Source of the DNA: Thiohalobacter sp. IOR34
Lineage (GTDB): Bacteria > Pseudomonadota > Gammaproteobacteria > Thiohalobacterales > Thiohalobacteraceae
Direction: 5' to 3'
NCBI RefSeq assembly: GCF_030406045.1
Contig: NZ_CP128988.1
Coordinates: 2,019,438 to 2,083,437 of the forward strand
DNA: 64,000 nt
The translations under genes and the position numbers were made by a program. The stretch's first letter is position 1. Each line of letters begins with the position of its first letter. Below, piece after piece: positions 44,700-53,513 of this stretch. Below the pieces are notes generated by a model, which had not been told where the DNA came from, made no database searches, and saw only the letters and a list, made by a program, of their open reading frames with translations.

Positions 44700-46319
44700 C
44701 TACACCTTGAATTGCCCGACCAGGCTCTGAAGCTGCGCCGCCAGGTGAGCCATTTCATTACTGGACGAGGCTGTCTGCTGCGCACCAACAGCAGCTTGGC
44801 TGGCAACTTCGTTGATGCGCGTAATATTACCGTTGATCTCCTCTGCCACGGCACTCTGTTCCTCAGCCGCGGTAGCAATCTGGGCATTCATCTGGTTTAT
44901 GGATTCCACCGCCTCGGTAATGGCAGTGAGGGATTCGCCGGCCTTGCCCGCCTGCTCCACGCTGGCCTGCGCCTGCTGCCGCCCCTGATCCATGACTTCG
45001 ACAGCCTGTGCAGCACCGATCTGGAGCCGCTCGATCATTTCCTGGATCTCCCGGGTCGACTGTTGGGTTCGCCCTGCCAAGGTGCGGACTTCGTCAGCCA
45101 CCACGGCGAAACCGCGACCCTGCTCACCGGCACGAGCCGCCTCGATGGCTGCATTCAAGGCCAACAGGTTGGTCTGTTCGGAAATCCCCCGGATAACCTC
45201 AAGGACCAACCCTATGTTTTCGCTATCATTCTCCAGTTTGTGAATGACTTCTGCTGCACGCTCCACCTCGGCAGCCAACCCATTGATGGAGGAAATAGTC
45301 TGATCAACAACTTGCCGGCCACTTTCAGCCTCGCTAGTCGCCTTGTAGGCGCCTTCGGCAGCAGCTGCAGCATTACGCGACACCTCGTGCACCGTGGCCG
45401 TCATCTGATTCATCGCCGTCGCAACCTGTTCGGTCTCGCTCAGTTCCAGGTCAACGCTTTTGCGGCTCTCGGCAGAGATGGTTGACATTTCCTCGCTTGC
45501 GGATGCCAGCTGTGCGACCGCTGCAGCGACCTCAGCAATGATACTCTGCAGTTTGGCGACGAAAGTATTGAAACCACCTACCAGTTGGCCGATCTCGTCA
45601 TCGCCGCTCACCTTCAAACGTCGGGTAAGATCCCCTTCACCACTCGCGATCTCCTGCAGGGAATGCGCAACATCAAGAATACGCCGGCTGACAACTGCGC
45701 TAACCAAATAGCCAATCACTCCGACAAGCGCCGCCACCAACAGACTGATAATCAACCCAACCTGCAGTGCATTGTCGGAGGCTTCATTGGCTGCTTCGAT
45801 AGCACCGGTAAAACGTTCATAACCCGCGGTTCGAAACGAAGCCAACTGGTTGCTGAACTCAGCCAAGGCCTTGCCCATGCGGTCCGCCATCGGCTTGATG
45901 CGGGCCATATCAATGGAGCCCTCAACCATGCCCACGGTGAGCTTGCGTGCCGTGGCGTAGTATTCGTCGAACAATGACGCCAACTGCTCGGTACTGGCTG
46001 CAATACCTGGATCAAATCGTGCTATTTCCTTAAAGGCATCGCGCATTCCTTTTGCCAATTCATCCGCATCGGCAATCATCTCCAGCTCACCACTGTCCAC
46101 CGCTGAATTCAGCGTCACCTTGATACTGTCAAGCCGTACACGATTGGCATCGATACGTTCCAATGTCGGGAAATAGACATCGCGAACGTTGTGTAATCGC
46201 TCTGCATTGCCCTGGGTAACGCTGTAATTGAAGACGAGATTGCCCGTGAAGCCAACAATGGCCAATACCACCACCAGCAAAATCTTGAAACGTACTGAAA
46301 GCGAACTCAGCCACCCCAT
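44700..46319 (-). CDS. Methyl-accepting chemotaxis protein
   Basis: 539 residues. TM1 (~10-32), a four-helix-bundle periplasmic domain (~33-185), TM2 (~188-212), HAMP (~213-265) and the MCP signalling domain with the hairpin tip [39 protein letters not shown]. No C-terminal CheR-binding pentapeptide is seen. It binds CheA/CheW arrays; the ligand cannot be told from the sequence. It is convergent with mutS. Its promoter region contains a MITE-like element. Confidence 0.92.
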   Translation of the reverse strand: MGWLSSLSVRFKILLVVVLAIVGFTGNLVFNYSVTQGNAERLHNVRDVYFPTLERIDANRVRLDSIKVTLNSAVDSGELEMIADADELAKGMRDAFKEIARFDPGIAASTEQLASLFDEYYATARKLTVGMVEGSIDMARIKPMADRMGKALAEFSNQLASFRTAGYERFTGAIEAANEASDNALQVGLIISLLVAALVGVIGYLVSAVVSRRILDVAHSLQEIASGEGDLTRRLKVSGDDEIGQLVGGFNTFVAKLQSIIAEVAAAVAQLASASEEMSTISAESRKSVDLELSETEQVATAMNQMTATVHEVSRNAAAAAEGAYKATSEAESGRQVVDQTISSINGLAAEVERAAEVIHKLENDSENIGLVLEVIRGISEQTNLLALNAAIEAARAGEQGRGFAVVADEVRTLAGRTQQSTREIQEMIERLQIGAAQAVEVMDQGRQQAQASVEQAGKAGESLTAITEAVESINQMNAQIATAAEEQSAVAEEINGNITRINEVASQAAVGAQQTASSSNEMAHLAAQLQSLVGQFKV

Positions 46320-46798
46320 TGTTGGTTCTCCGTTGTCTAACAGGACCCATTCACTTATTCAGCCCTTGCGCATTCCGCATGCGCCAGCTTATTTCGCCCC
46401 TGGCGATTAATAGCGACACAGCAAACATGGACTTTAGCCCGCATAGTGCCTGGGGATACGATTTTCCCGCGCATGGCAGGCCGGCCGATTGCCAGCGAGG
46501 CCCACAGTCACCAGGCCATTCTTGCGTCCGGCCGCGGGACATCGCCCAGACGCATCCAGCGCCTGTCGAGTCAGCCGGTGGGACCACTCAGGCTTTGTAT
46601 AACAACCTGAACCAAGCGCGTGCAGCCCCCTCGATGCGACCGGCGGACCACTCCACCCGGTCAAACATGAAACGGCACACGGAAAACTGCCCACACGCAG
46701 CTGGCCGACGGTCATCCGAACCAGCCTTGTAGCGCGCCTGGTCCAAGCTGCCTTGCCAGCCTCGCCCTGAGCATCGAATCCTTGGTGCAATATCCGGG
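46320..46798. other. Intergenic region upstream of the chemoreceptor, mostly a MITE-like element
   Basis: About 480 bp. Positions 46,435-46,801 form a TAGCCCG-ended inverted-repeat element; 46,320-46,434 should contain the receptor promoter. Long open frames read across it come from the repeat and are not genes. Confidence 0.55.
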
Positions 46799-46801
46799 CT
46801 A
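46435..46801. mobile_element. TAGCCCG-ended MITE-like element, copy 1 (367 bp)
   Basis: The ends read TAGCCCGCATAGTGC (left) and, as reverse complement, TAGCCCGGATATTGC (right), 13 of 15 identical. If TA is a duplicated target, as in IS630/Tc1-type MITEs, the element proper is GCCCG…CGGGC. The right-hand 56 bp (46,743-46,798) recur with two differences at 62,552-62,607. The rightmost bases supply the TAG stop of the PstS-like gene. Confidence 0.6.
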
Positions 46802-47230
46802 GGGAATCGTCAGCAGCACTTTCACCGAGCCGTCCGCCTGACTGGCATCAATGTAGCCCAAGGCATCCTTGTGTCGCGAAACCCACGCCTTGACCTCGGC
46901 ATCATTACCGATCACCTGTGGAGGACTGGCCTTGCCGCTAAAGACCATCTTCGACCAGTACGACTTGAGTTTGGCACCCCGTTTACCTACCACCTTGTCA
47001 TAGAACTCGGCATGCACCGGACTCTCTTCCTTCTGGTCGACCGGCTTGACTGCCATACCTCCGGGAAAGGTTTTCTTCTTGCCAAGATAGATCAGTTTGA
47101 CCTGCTTCTTGGTGAGCCCCGCCTCCGGGTTGTCTGGATTGGTGATAACGGCCAGCTCGGCCTGGGCAACACTGGTGGCCAACCCCAGCAGAGTGGCCAT
47201 GAGCCAGAGACAACTTTTACTAGACTTCAT
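46799..47230 (-). CDS. Small PstS-like periplasmic binding-domain protein
   Basis: 143 residues from the ATG with an AGGGGG ribosome binding site. A signal peptide (~1-22, AQA/E) is followed by ITNPDNPEAGLTKKQVKLIYLGKKKTF, a sequence typical of small phosphate-binding-like proteins, and an end VKAWVSRHKDALGYIDASQ typical of the same family. About half the size of PstS, one lobe only. It follows the porin by 10 bp. It may bind phosphate or another oxyanion; substrate unproven. Its TAG stop comes from the inserted element, so the last residues may differ from the ancestral gene. Confidence 0.75.
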   Translation of the reverse strand: MKSSKSCLWLMATLLGLATSVAQAELAVITNPDNPEAGLTKKQVKLIYLGKKKTFPGGMAVKPVDQKEESPVHAEFYDKVVGKRGAKLKSYWSKMVFSGKASPPQVIGNDAEVKAWVSRHKDALGYIDASQADGSVKVLLTIP

Positions 47231-47240
47231 ATCCAACCCC

Positions 47241-48344
47241 CTAGAACACCAAATTCAAAGCGATGCTAAACATATCGACCTCATCTTTCGGGGTATCGCC
47301 TCGTTCGAAAAGGCCATACTGACTCTTGAGCATCATGGGGAGATTTGATGCCGAGGCGGCCACCTCCGGTTTTATCCTCTGCCATTCCAGTTTCAGGGCC
47401 GCTGCGCTGGCAACTTCATAGCGGAGACCTACCATCACCGATGTTTGTTCCAGACCACCATTACTGTGTTTCAAAGACTGATAGGTGACATGCGGCATTA
47501 CTTTGCCAAAACGGTGTCCCAGCGTTGCGTACCAGGCATCGATATCGACCGTGCGGGTATTAGACGAGGCATCAAGGTAATCACTCTGGGAGCGCGCATA
47601 CTCTGCGTAGCCGACGATATCGTTCCAGTCCAATGTTCCACCCACCGATGCGACGACCATCGGCTTGTCATCGAACACCGCCATCATTGCATTCGTCGTA
47701 TCTGTGGACATAGTCGACCAGTTCATACCCGCCTGAATACTCGCATAGTCGTTGGACAACTTGCCCACGAAGCCATACATCTTGTCAAAATCCATGGCGT
47801 CAGTGCTGCGACCACCGGCATATATCTGGACGCTGTATTCTGATTCGTCGCCATAACCCTCGAACACCGCCGCAGCACCATCGTATGACACCAACCCCAT
47901 GTTTGGCGCTGCCATGTCATCCGAATACACCACTTCAGGCGGCCTGATCCAAGGATACGAATAACCAACGTCATGATATTCAGAGACCAGACTGCCAGCG
48001 TATTTATTACGTCCAGCCTTTATCGAAACAGCATCGCTCAAACGGAAGCTTGCAAAACCCCAGTCCAGCACAATATTCTCGCCACCGGGCTCGATGGCCA
48101 ACTGGCCAGCAACACTCAGATTGGATGCAACATCTGCCGACACACTCAGGCCGAAGGTTGTTTCCTCGAAACTGCCTCGCTCATCAATAGAACCCTCGTC
48201 AGCCAGGTATACCGCTTCCGAGTCAGTGACTGATCCCACGGCGTTGACAAATCCACTCCAGCGCACCTCGGCATTAGCACCCTGCATCACCGCCAGCGCC
48301 GGAATGCCAGCAAGCAAGGCCAGTTTGAACCGCTTTTTATCCAT
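47241..48344 (-). CDS. Outer-membrane porin-like beta-barrel protein
   Basis: 367 residues from [15 protein letters not shown] with a signal peptide cleaved near GANA/EVRW. The mature chain has alternating amphipathic strands ([49 protein letters not shown]) and ends in FSIALNLVF, with the terminal aromatic residue needed for outer-membrane assembly. Its GGAGAAC ribosome binding site is clear. Co-transcribed with the PstS-like gene, so the two may import the same solute (inference). Confidence 0.85.
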   Translation of the reverse strand: MDKKRFKLALLAGIPALAVMQGANAEVRWSGFVNAVGSVTDSEAVYLADEGSIDERGSFEETTFGLSVSADVASNLSVAGQLAIEPGGENIVLDWGFASFRLSDAVSIKAGRNKYAGSLVSEYHDVGYSYPWIRPPEVVYSDDMAAPNMGLVSYDGAAAVFEGYGDESEYSVQIYAGGRSTDAMDFDKMYGFVGKLSNDYASIQAGMNWSTMSTDTTNAMMAVFDDKPMVVASVGGTLDWNDIVGYAEYARSQSDYLDASSNTRTVDIDAWYATLGHRFGKVMPHVTYQSLKHSNGGLEQTSVMVGLRYEVASAAALKLEWQRIKPEVAASASNLPMMLKSQYGLFERGDTPKDEVDMFSIALNLVF

Positions 48345-48806
48345 GACGTTCTCCTTGCATTCTCCACTCACTCCAGGTTCTCCTGCTGGTCCAGCGTCGT
48401 GGCAAACGTCACTTCACGCCCTTCCCCTCGACCTACAGTCATCCCTGCCAAAAAAATGGCCCTGAGTCATGCCATTGCAAAAGTCACGCCATCCAAACAT
48501 GTTCACGACGACTCGAACCTTTCACCTCGCTCTTCATGCCGCCTGAAGAAACAAAGAATCGCTGCACATGGTGACGAGCAATACACAGCCTGCGCCTCCG
48601 TGCCCGCCAACAACCCGACACGAAACTTCCCGGCCACTCCTCCACATGTCCGCACAGCCTCACAACATTCTATTTTTTATTGCTTTATTTACATAAAGTT
48701 AGAATCCCAACCCCCTAAGACAGCCGCATACAAACATGACAGATGGCACCCTTCTTGCTATCCAGGCCCCATAACCTTTAAGAACGTAATGGGACGGCCC
48801 ACATCC
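48345..48806. other. Divergent intergenic region, porin / wspA
   Basis: About 460 bp. A sigma-54 promoter for wspA lies at 48,744-48,758 and an AT-rich stretch (48,660-48,700) just upstream of it could hold activator or IHF contacts. Nothing resembling a gene is supported; the frame running into wspA from 48,399 has no coding character. Confidence 0.55.
48744..48758 (+). promoter_or_regulatory. Sigma-54 (-24/-12) promoter of the wsp cluster
   Basis: TGGCACCCTTCTTGC, followed by TA, matches TGGCAC-N5-TTGCW fully, with GG and GC 10 bp apart. The predicted start is near 48,770, 20-37 bp before the possible wspA start codons. No other promoter is obvious for the seven-gene cluster. Confidence 0.75.
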
Positions 48807-50846
48807 ATGAAGCTGCGCACCCGATTCATCCTCCTCACCCTGGTCACTACCCTGCTGGCCGCCAGTTCCGTATTCGTCACCGGTTGGCTGATCCAGCAGG
48901 CGGCCGAAAAACGCTTCAGCGAGATCACCCTGCACGGCAAGCGTGTCCTCTGGGACAAGATCGTCTCCAATCACCTCGAACAACTGGCCATGGCGACCCC
49001 CAACCTGACCCGTGACATGGCCATCCTTGAATCGCTAAAGGATGGCGACCAGGAGATGCTGGCCGCCACCACGGGCGGGGTCTTCGAGCTGCTTGGCAGT
49101 GGCATCCTCACCCGCCTGGCTCTCATCGATACGGAGGGCCAGACCCTCTATGCCAGCGACGGGAAGATGCCGTCCGGCAAGCTGCTGGCCCGCGCCCTGC
49201 AGCAGCAAAAATCAATTCGCGGCATCGAGAGACGCAGCGATGGTTCCGTGGTGGCCGCCGTCGCCCTGCCGCTGTTCCTCAAGGAACGGCTGATCGGTGC
49301 CGCGGTCCTCGAGACCGATCTGCGCTCGGCACTCGACGAATTCGCCAGGGCCGACAACTCGGTCGCCTTGCTGCTCACCAACGACGGTCGCCTGCTCCAT
49401 GCCACCGACAGCAGTCTGGTCGAACGGTTGTTGCCAGCCCTGGACGACAGCGCCAAGGAACAACTGATCAACCGCCATATCGGCGATCGCGCCTACACCC
49501 TCACCAGCGTGCCGTTGACCGACGCCAACGGCCAGGACATCGCCCGCCTGGTCAGCGCGGCAGACATGACCGAGAGCCTCGCCGTCCAGCGCCGTCTCGA
49601 GCTCGGCGCCCCCTTGCTGATCTTCGCCATCCTGGGGCTGGCCCTGTACGGCATGGTCTGGTATCTGCGCCGCGCCCTGTCGCCACTGAACGAGCTGGCC
49701 GAAGGGGCCAGCCGGCTCGGCAAGGGCGAGACCTCGGTACGGATCCGGGAAGAGGGTGACGACGAGGTGGCCACCCTCGCCAAGGCCTTCAACAAGATGG
49801 CCCAGCGGGTCGAGGATCTGATCGAGAGCGAGCGCCAGCATGCCGAGGACCTGACCGGCAAGGTGGAGCTTATCGAGGAGGTGGTGGAACTGGCCGCCAA
49901 GGGCGACCTCACCGGGCAGTTGATGATCTATCGCGACAACGATGTGGTCTCCGAGCTGGCCAGCGGTATCCAGGCCATGCTCGACAGCCTCAACAACCTG
50001 GTGTCGCGCATCCAGCAGTCGGGCATCCAGGTCACCTCCTCGGCCACCGAGATCGCCGCCACCGCCCGCCAGCAGGAGGCCACGGTCAGCGAGCAGGCCG
50101 CCACCACCAACGAGATACGCAACACCGTCACCCGCATCTCCGCTACCGCCAAGGAGCTGGTCAACACCATGAACGCGGTCACCGACGTGGCGCTGCAGAC
50201 CTCGGCCCAAGCCAACCAGGGACGCAGCTCGCTGGGCCGCATGGAGGAGACCATGCGCCATATGATGGAGGCCACCGGCAACATCAACGCCAAGCTGGCG
50301 GTGCTGAGCGAGAAGGCGGCCAACATCAACAGCGTGGTGACCACCATCAACAAGGTTGCCGACCAGACCAACCTGCTGTCGCTGAATGCGGCCATCGAGG
50401 CCGAAAAGGCCGGCGAATACGGTGCCGGCTTCGCCGTGGTGGCCACCGAGATCCGCCGCCTCGCCGACCAGACGGCAGTGGCCACCTGGGACATCGAACA
50501 GATGGTCAAGGAGATGCAGAGCGCCGTCTCCGCCGGGGTCATGGGCATGGAGAAGTTTTCCACCGAGGTGCGCGAAGGCGTGGAAGAGGTGCGTCAGGTC
50601 GGCACCCAGCTGACCCAGATCATCGGCCAGGTGGAGAACCTGATCCCCCACTTCGAGGAGGTGCACGAAGGCATGCAGTCCCAGGCCCAGGGGGCTCACC
50701 AGATCTCCGAGGCCATCGTGCAGCTGGCGGAATCCGCCCAACAGACGGCGGAATCGCTGCGTCAGTCCAACGGCGCCATCCAGCAGCTCAACGAGGCCGC
50801 CCAGCAGCTGCAGGAGGGGGTTTCCCACTTCAAGGTCAGCGCCTAG
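48807..50846 (+). CDS. wspA: WspA-type membrane chemoreceptor
   Basis: 679 residues from MKLRTRF (ATG 48,789, six codons earlier, is also possible). TM1 ~7-28, periplasmic domain ~29-255, TM2 ~265-285, HAMP, then the signalling domain with [32 protein letters not shown] and the WspA-like [21 protein letters not shown]. In Pseudomonas WspA senses surface contact and envelope stress and controls WspE. It is longer than the ~540-residue Pseudomonas protein because of a larger HAMP-proximal/linker region. Its TAG stop lies in the end of a MITE-like element. Confidence 0.85.
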   Translation: MKLRTRFILLTLVTTLLAASSVFVTGWLIQQAAEKRFSEITLHGKRVLWDKIVSNHLEQLAMATPNLTRDMAILESLKDGDQEMLAATTGGVFELLGSGILTRLALIDTEGQTLYASDGKMPSGKLLARALQQQKSIRGIERRSDGSVVAAVALPLFLKERLIGAAVLETDLRSALDEFARADNSVALLLTNDGRLLHATDSSLVERLLPALDDSAKEQLINRHIGDRAYTLTSVPLTDANGQDIARLVSAADMTESLAVQRRLELGAPLLIFAILGLALYGMVWYLRRALSPLNELAEGASRLGKGETSVRIREEGDDEVATLAKAFNKMAQRVEDLIESERQHAEDLTGKVELIEEVVELAAKGDLTGQLMIYRDNDVVSELASGIQAMLDSLNNLVSRIQQSGIQVTSSATEIAATARQQEATVSEQAATTNEIRNTVTRISATAKELVNTMNAVTDVALQTSAQANQGRSSLGRMEETMRHMMEATGNINAKLAVLSEKAANINSVVTTINKVADQTNLLSLNAAIEAEKAGEYGAGFAVVATEIRRLADQTAVATWDIEQMVKEMQSAVSAGVMGMEKFSTEVREGVEEVRQVGTQLTQIIGQVENLIPHFEEVHEGMQSQAQGAHQISEAIVQLAESAQQTAESLRQSNGAIQQLNEAAQQLQEGVSHFKVSA

Positions 50847-51094
50847 CCCGCATATTGCACGAAGGCGGCCTTGAAAGCGTAATTTTTCCGGTATTTATCA
50901 AGGCAGTGATTCCCTATGCGAACAATTGTGCCCAGTTACAGTTTGTGCCTATCCGAGTTCAGACCAAATCTGGCGTCGCATTCTGCCCGATCCCCCTTGA
51001 ACCATAGCTACGGCTATGCTTCGGCGGACGATCGAACAGACTGCTTGGCCAGATTCGCCCTGAAACTCGAATCCTTCGTGCAATATGCGGGCTA
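50844..51094. mobile_element. TAGCCCG-ended MITE-like element, copy 2 (251 bp)
   Basis: Positions 50,844-50,865 and 51,073-51,094 are perfect 22-bp inverted repeats beginning TAGCCCGCATATTGCACG. It lies exactly between wspA and wspB. Its first three bases are the wspA stop codon. TA at both ends fits a TA target duplication. It encodes nothing. Because wspB to wspR have no other visible promoter, transcription presumably reads through it. Confidence 0.75.
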
Positions 51095-51115
51095 GGAGGG
51101 AGAGGAGCCGGCCCC

Positions 51116-51571
51116 ATGCTGTACCTAGCCCTGCAACTCGGTGAAGAACGCTACCTGCTGACGGTACGGCCGATCGTCGAGATCCTGCCCTTCGTGCGCC
51201 TCCGCCGGCTGCCCCAGGCCGATCCGCTGCTGGCCGGCCTGCTCGACTACCGCGGCACCGCCCTGCCGGTGCTCGACCTGGTCTGGCTGGCCGTGGAACG
51301 CAGCAGCCGGCCGCTGCTCACCACCCGCATCATCCTCGTCGACCTGCCGCTGGCCGACGGCGGCCGGCAACGCGTGGGACTGCTGGCGGAACAGGTGGAA
51401 GAGACGCTGGCGCTGGACGATTCGGCCTTCCAGGCGAGCGGCGTGAAGGCCCGCAATGCCCCCTGGCTGGGCCCCGTCGCCCAGCATGGCGGCGGCCTGA
51501 TCCAGCGCATCGAACTCGACCGACTGCTCTCGCCTGCCGAGCAGCAGGCCCTGTTCGCGGACGCTGACTGA
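51116..51571 (+). CDS. wspB: WspB, CheW-like coupling protein
   Basis: 151 residues forming one CheW domain (LQLGEERYLLTVRPIVEILPF; LLDYRGTALPVLDL; VGLLAEQVEETLAL). It links the WspA receptor to the WspE kinase. AGGAGGGAGAGGAG upstream gives a strong ribosome binding site at the edge of the inserted element. Its stop overlaps wspC by one base. Confidence 0.88.
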   Translation: MLYLALQLGEERYLLTVRPIVEILPFVRLRRLPQADPLLAGLLDYRGTALPVLDLVWLAVERSSRPLLTTRIILVDLPLADGGRQRVGLLAEQVEETLALDDSAFQASGVKARNAPWLGPVAQHGGGLIQRIELDRLLSPAEQQALFADAD

Positions 51572-52827
51572 TGTCACTGGAACAGATCGCACAGTTGCTG
51601 CAGCAACGCATGGGTCTGGATGCCAGTACCGTCGGTCTCGGCGTGGTCGAGCACGCCGTGCTGCAGCGCATGACCCGCCAGCGACTGGATACGACCGAGG
51701 CCTATCTGCTGCAGCTGCAACAGGATGCAGAGGAGCTGCAACAGCTGATCGAGGAGGTGGTGGTGCCGGAGACCTGGTTCTTCCGCGACCTGCACCCCTT
51801 CCAGGCCCTGGCCCAGTCTCTGGAAAACGAACTGCAGCGGCGTCCCCTGCGCCTGCTCAGCCTGCCCTGTTCCACCGGCGAGGAGGCCTATACCCTGGCC
51901 ATGACCCTGCTCGATGCCGGGCTGGAGGATGGGGACTTCCACATCGACGGCATCGACATCAGCCAGCGCAACCTGGCCGCGGCGCGCACCGCGCGTTACC
52001 GACCCAACGCCTTCCGCGGTGACCAGCTGGGCTTCCGTGAGCGCTATTTCAATGCCATCGGCGGCATCTACGAGCTTGACCCGAGGGTGCGGCGGACGGT
52101 GCATTTCGAATGCGCCAACCTGCTGGAAACGGACCTCGGCACGGGCCGCGATCCGTATGACGTCATCTTCTGCCGCAACCTGCTCATCTATTTCGACCGC
52201 CCGACCCGCGAGCGGGCCCTGGACGTACTCGACTCCCTGCTGCACGACGACGGGCTGCTGTTCCTGGGCCATGCCGAGGCCAACGCACTGCAGGGTCGGC
52301 CCTTCCAGCCACTGCCTCAGCCACGCTGTTTCGGCTTTCGCCGGCTCGCCGACAGGCCCTCGCCGCGCGAGCCGCAGCCCGTGGCGCGCCCGCTCGACTG
52401 GACACCGTCATCCCGGCTCCGCCGGCCTCGGCCAGCCGCACCCGCCCTGGCGACGGCCGCCGCGCTCAGCCAGCCCGAGCCTCCGGCCGAAACCGCCCCC
52501 AGCCTCGAGCAGCGGTTGGCCGAAATCGAGGGGATGGCCGACCAGGGGGCGCTGGAAGACGCGGCGGCGGCCTGCGAGGCCCTGTTGCAAACCGAGGGGC
52601 CCGTTGCCCGGGCCTTCTATCTGCTCGGCCTGATCCGTCATGCCTCCAACCACATCGAGGCCGCCGATGCCCTGCTGCGCAAGGCCCTCTACCTGGACCC
52701 CGACTACTGCCCGGCGATCTCCCAGCTCGCCCTGCTCTGCGAACGCCAGGGCAAGGCAGCCGAGGCCGGGCGGCTGCGTCAGCGGCTGGCACGCTGCCTT
52801 GAACGCCATCCGGAGCCCAGCTCATGA
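51571..52827 (+). CDS. wspC: WspC, CheR-type methyltransferase with TPR tail
   Basis: 418 residues. The N-terminal helical CheR_N part is followed by the SAM-binding domain (SLPCSTGEEAYTLAMTL; IDGIDISQRNLAAARTARY; DVIFCRNLLIYFDR). A Pro/Ala-rich linker (~265-315) leads to TPR helices (~320-410, AFYLLGLIRHASNHIEAADALLRKAL). It methylates WspA glutamates. The TPR tail is typical of WspC. It overlaps wspD by 4 bp. Confidence 0.92.
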   Translation: MSLEQIAQLLQQRMGLDASTVGLGVVEHAVLQRMTRQRLDTTEAYLLQLQQDAEELQQLIEEVVVPETWFFRDLHPFQALAQSLENELQRRPLRLLSLPCSTGEEAYTLAMTLLDAGLEDGDFHIDGIDISQRNLAAARTARYRPNAFRGDQLGFRERYFNAIGGIYELDPRVRRTVHFECANLLETDLGTGRDPYDVIFCRNLLIYFDRPTRERALDVLDSLLHDDGLLFLGHAEANALQGRPFQPLPQPRCFGFRRLADRPSPREPQPVARPLDWTPSSRLRRPRPAAPALATAAALSQPEPPAETAPSLEQRLAEIEGMADQGALEDAAAACEALLQTEGPVARAFYLLGLIRHASNHIEAADALLRKALYLDPDYCPAISQLALLCERQGKAAEAGRLRQRLARCLERHPEPSS

Positions 52828-53513
52828 GCAGGCCGGACCCTGCACGACCCGCCATCGACGACTGCTGGAACCGGATCGGCGTCTGGCGTCGCGGGGAGAC
52901 CGCCTGTCCGCAGCTCGAGCACGTCATCCACTGCCGAAACTGCGAGGTCTACGCCCGCGCCGGGCGCGAACTGCTGCAGCACGCCATTGACCCGCAGGAT
53001 CGCGAGGAATGGACGCTCAACTACGCCCGGCCACGCCCCCACAAGGAGCGCGGCCGAGACAGCGCCCTGATCTTCCGCCTGGGAGACGACTGGCTGGCGC
53101 TGCCCGGCCCGGTGATCCGCGAGATCACGCGCAGCAGCACCGTCCGCCGCCTGCCGCACAACCGCAACCCGCTGCTCAAGGGGCTGGTCAATCTGCGTGG
53201 CGAACTGCAGCTATGCCTCTCCCTGGGACGCCTGCTCGGCCTGAACAAGGGCCAGGAACCGGCCGCCTACGGCAGCATGGCCATCGCCGAACGCATGCTC
53301 TTCATCGGCCGCGAGGAGCAGCGTTACGTGTTTCCGGTCACCGAGGTCAGCGGCATCCACCACTACGCGGACACCGAGCTGCACGAACTGCCGGCGACGC
53401 TGGACGCAACCCGCAGCCGCTTCAGCCGCGGCATCCTCCACTGGCGCGAAGCCCAGGTGGCCCTGCTCGATGCCGACCGCCTGTTCGACCACCTGGGACG
53501 GGAACTGGGATGA
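52824..53513 (+). CDS. wspD: WspD, CheW-like coupling protein
   Basis: 229 residues. A Cys-containing N-terminal part (DCWNRIGVWRRGETACPQLEHVIHCRNCEVYAR) is shared with other WspD proteins and might bind a metal (inference). A CheW domain follows (FRLGDDWLALPGPVIREITR; LLKGLVNLRGELQLCLSLGRLLG). It provides a second receptor–kinase link. ATGA overlaps on both sides place it firmly in the operon. Confidence 0.9.
   Translation: MSRPDPARPAIDDCWNRIGVWRRGETACPQLEHVIHCRNCEVYARAGRELLQHAIDPQDREEWTLNYARPRPHKERGRDSALIFRLGDDWLALPGPVIREITRSSTVRRLPHNRNPLLKGLVNLRGELQLCLSLGRLLGLNKGQEPAAYGSMAIAERMLFIGREEQRYVFPVTEVSGIHHYADTELHELPATLDATRSRFSRGILHWREAQVALLDADRLFDHLGRELG

Noticed and set aside
48399-48788. In-frame extension of wspA to 48,399
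   Set aside because: It would pass through the sigma-54 promoter and lacks coding character; the membrane anchor starts at 48,807.
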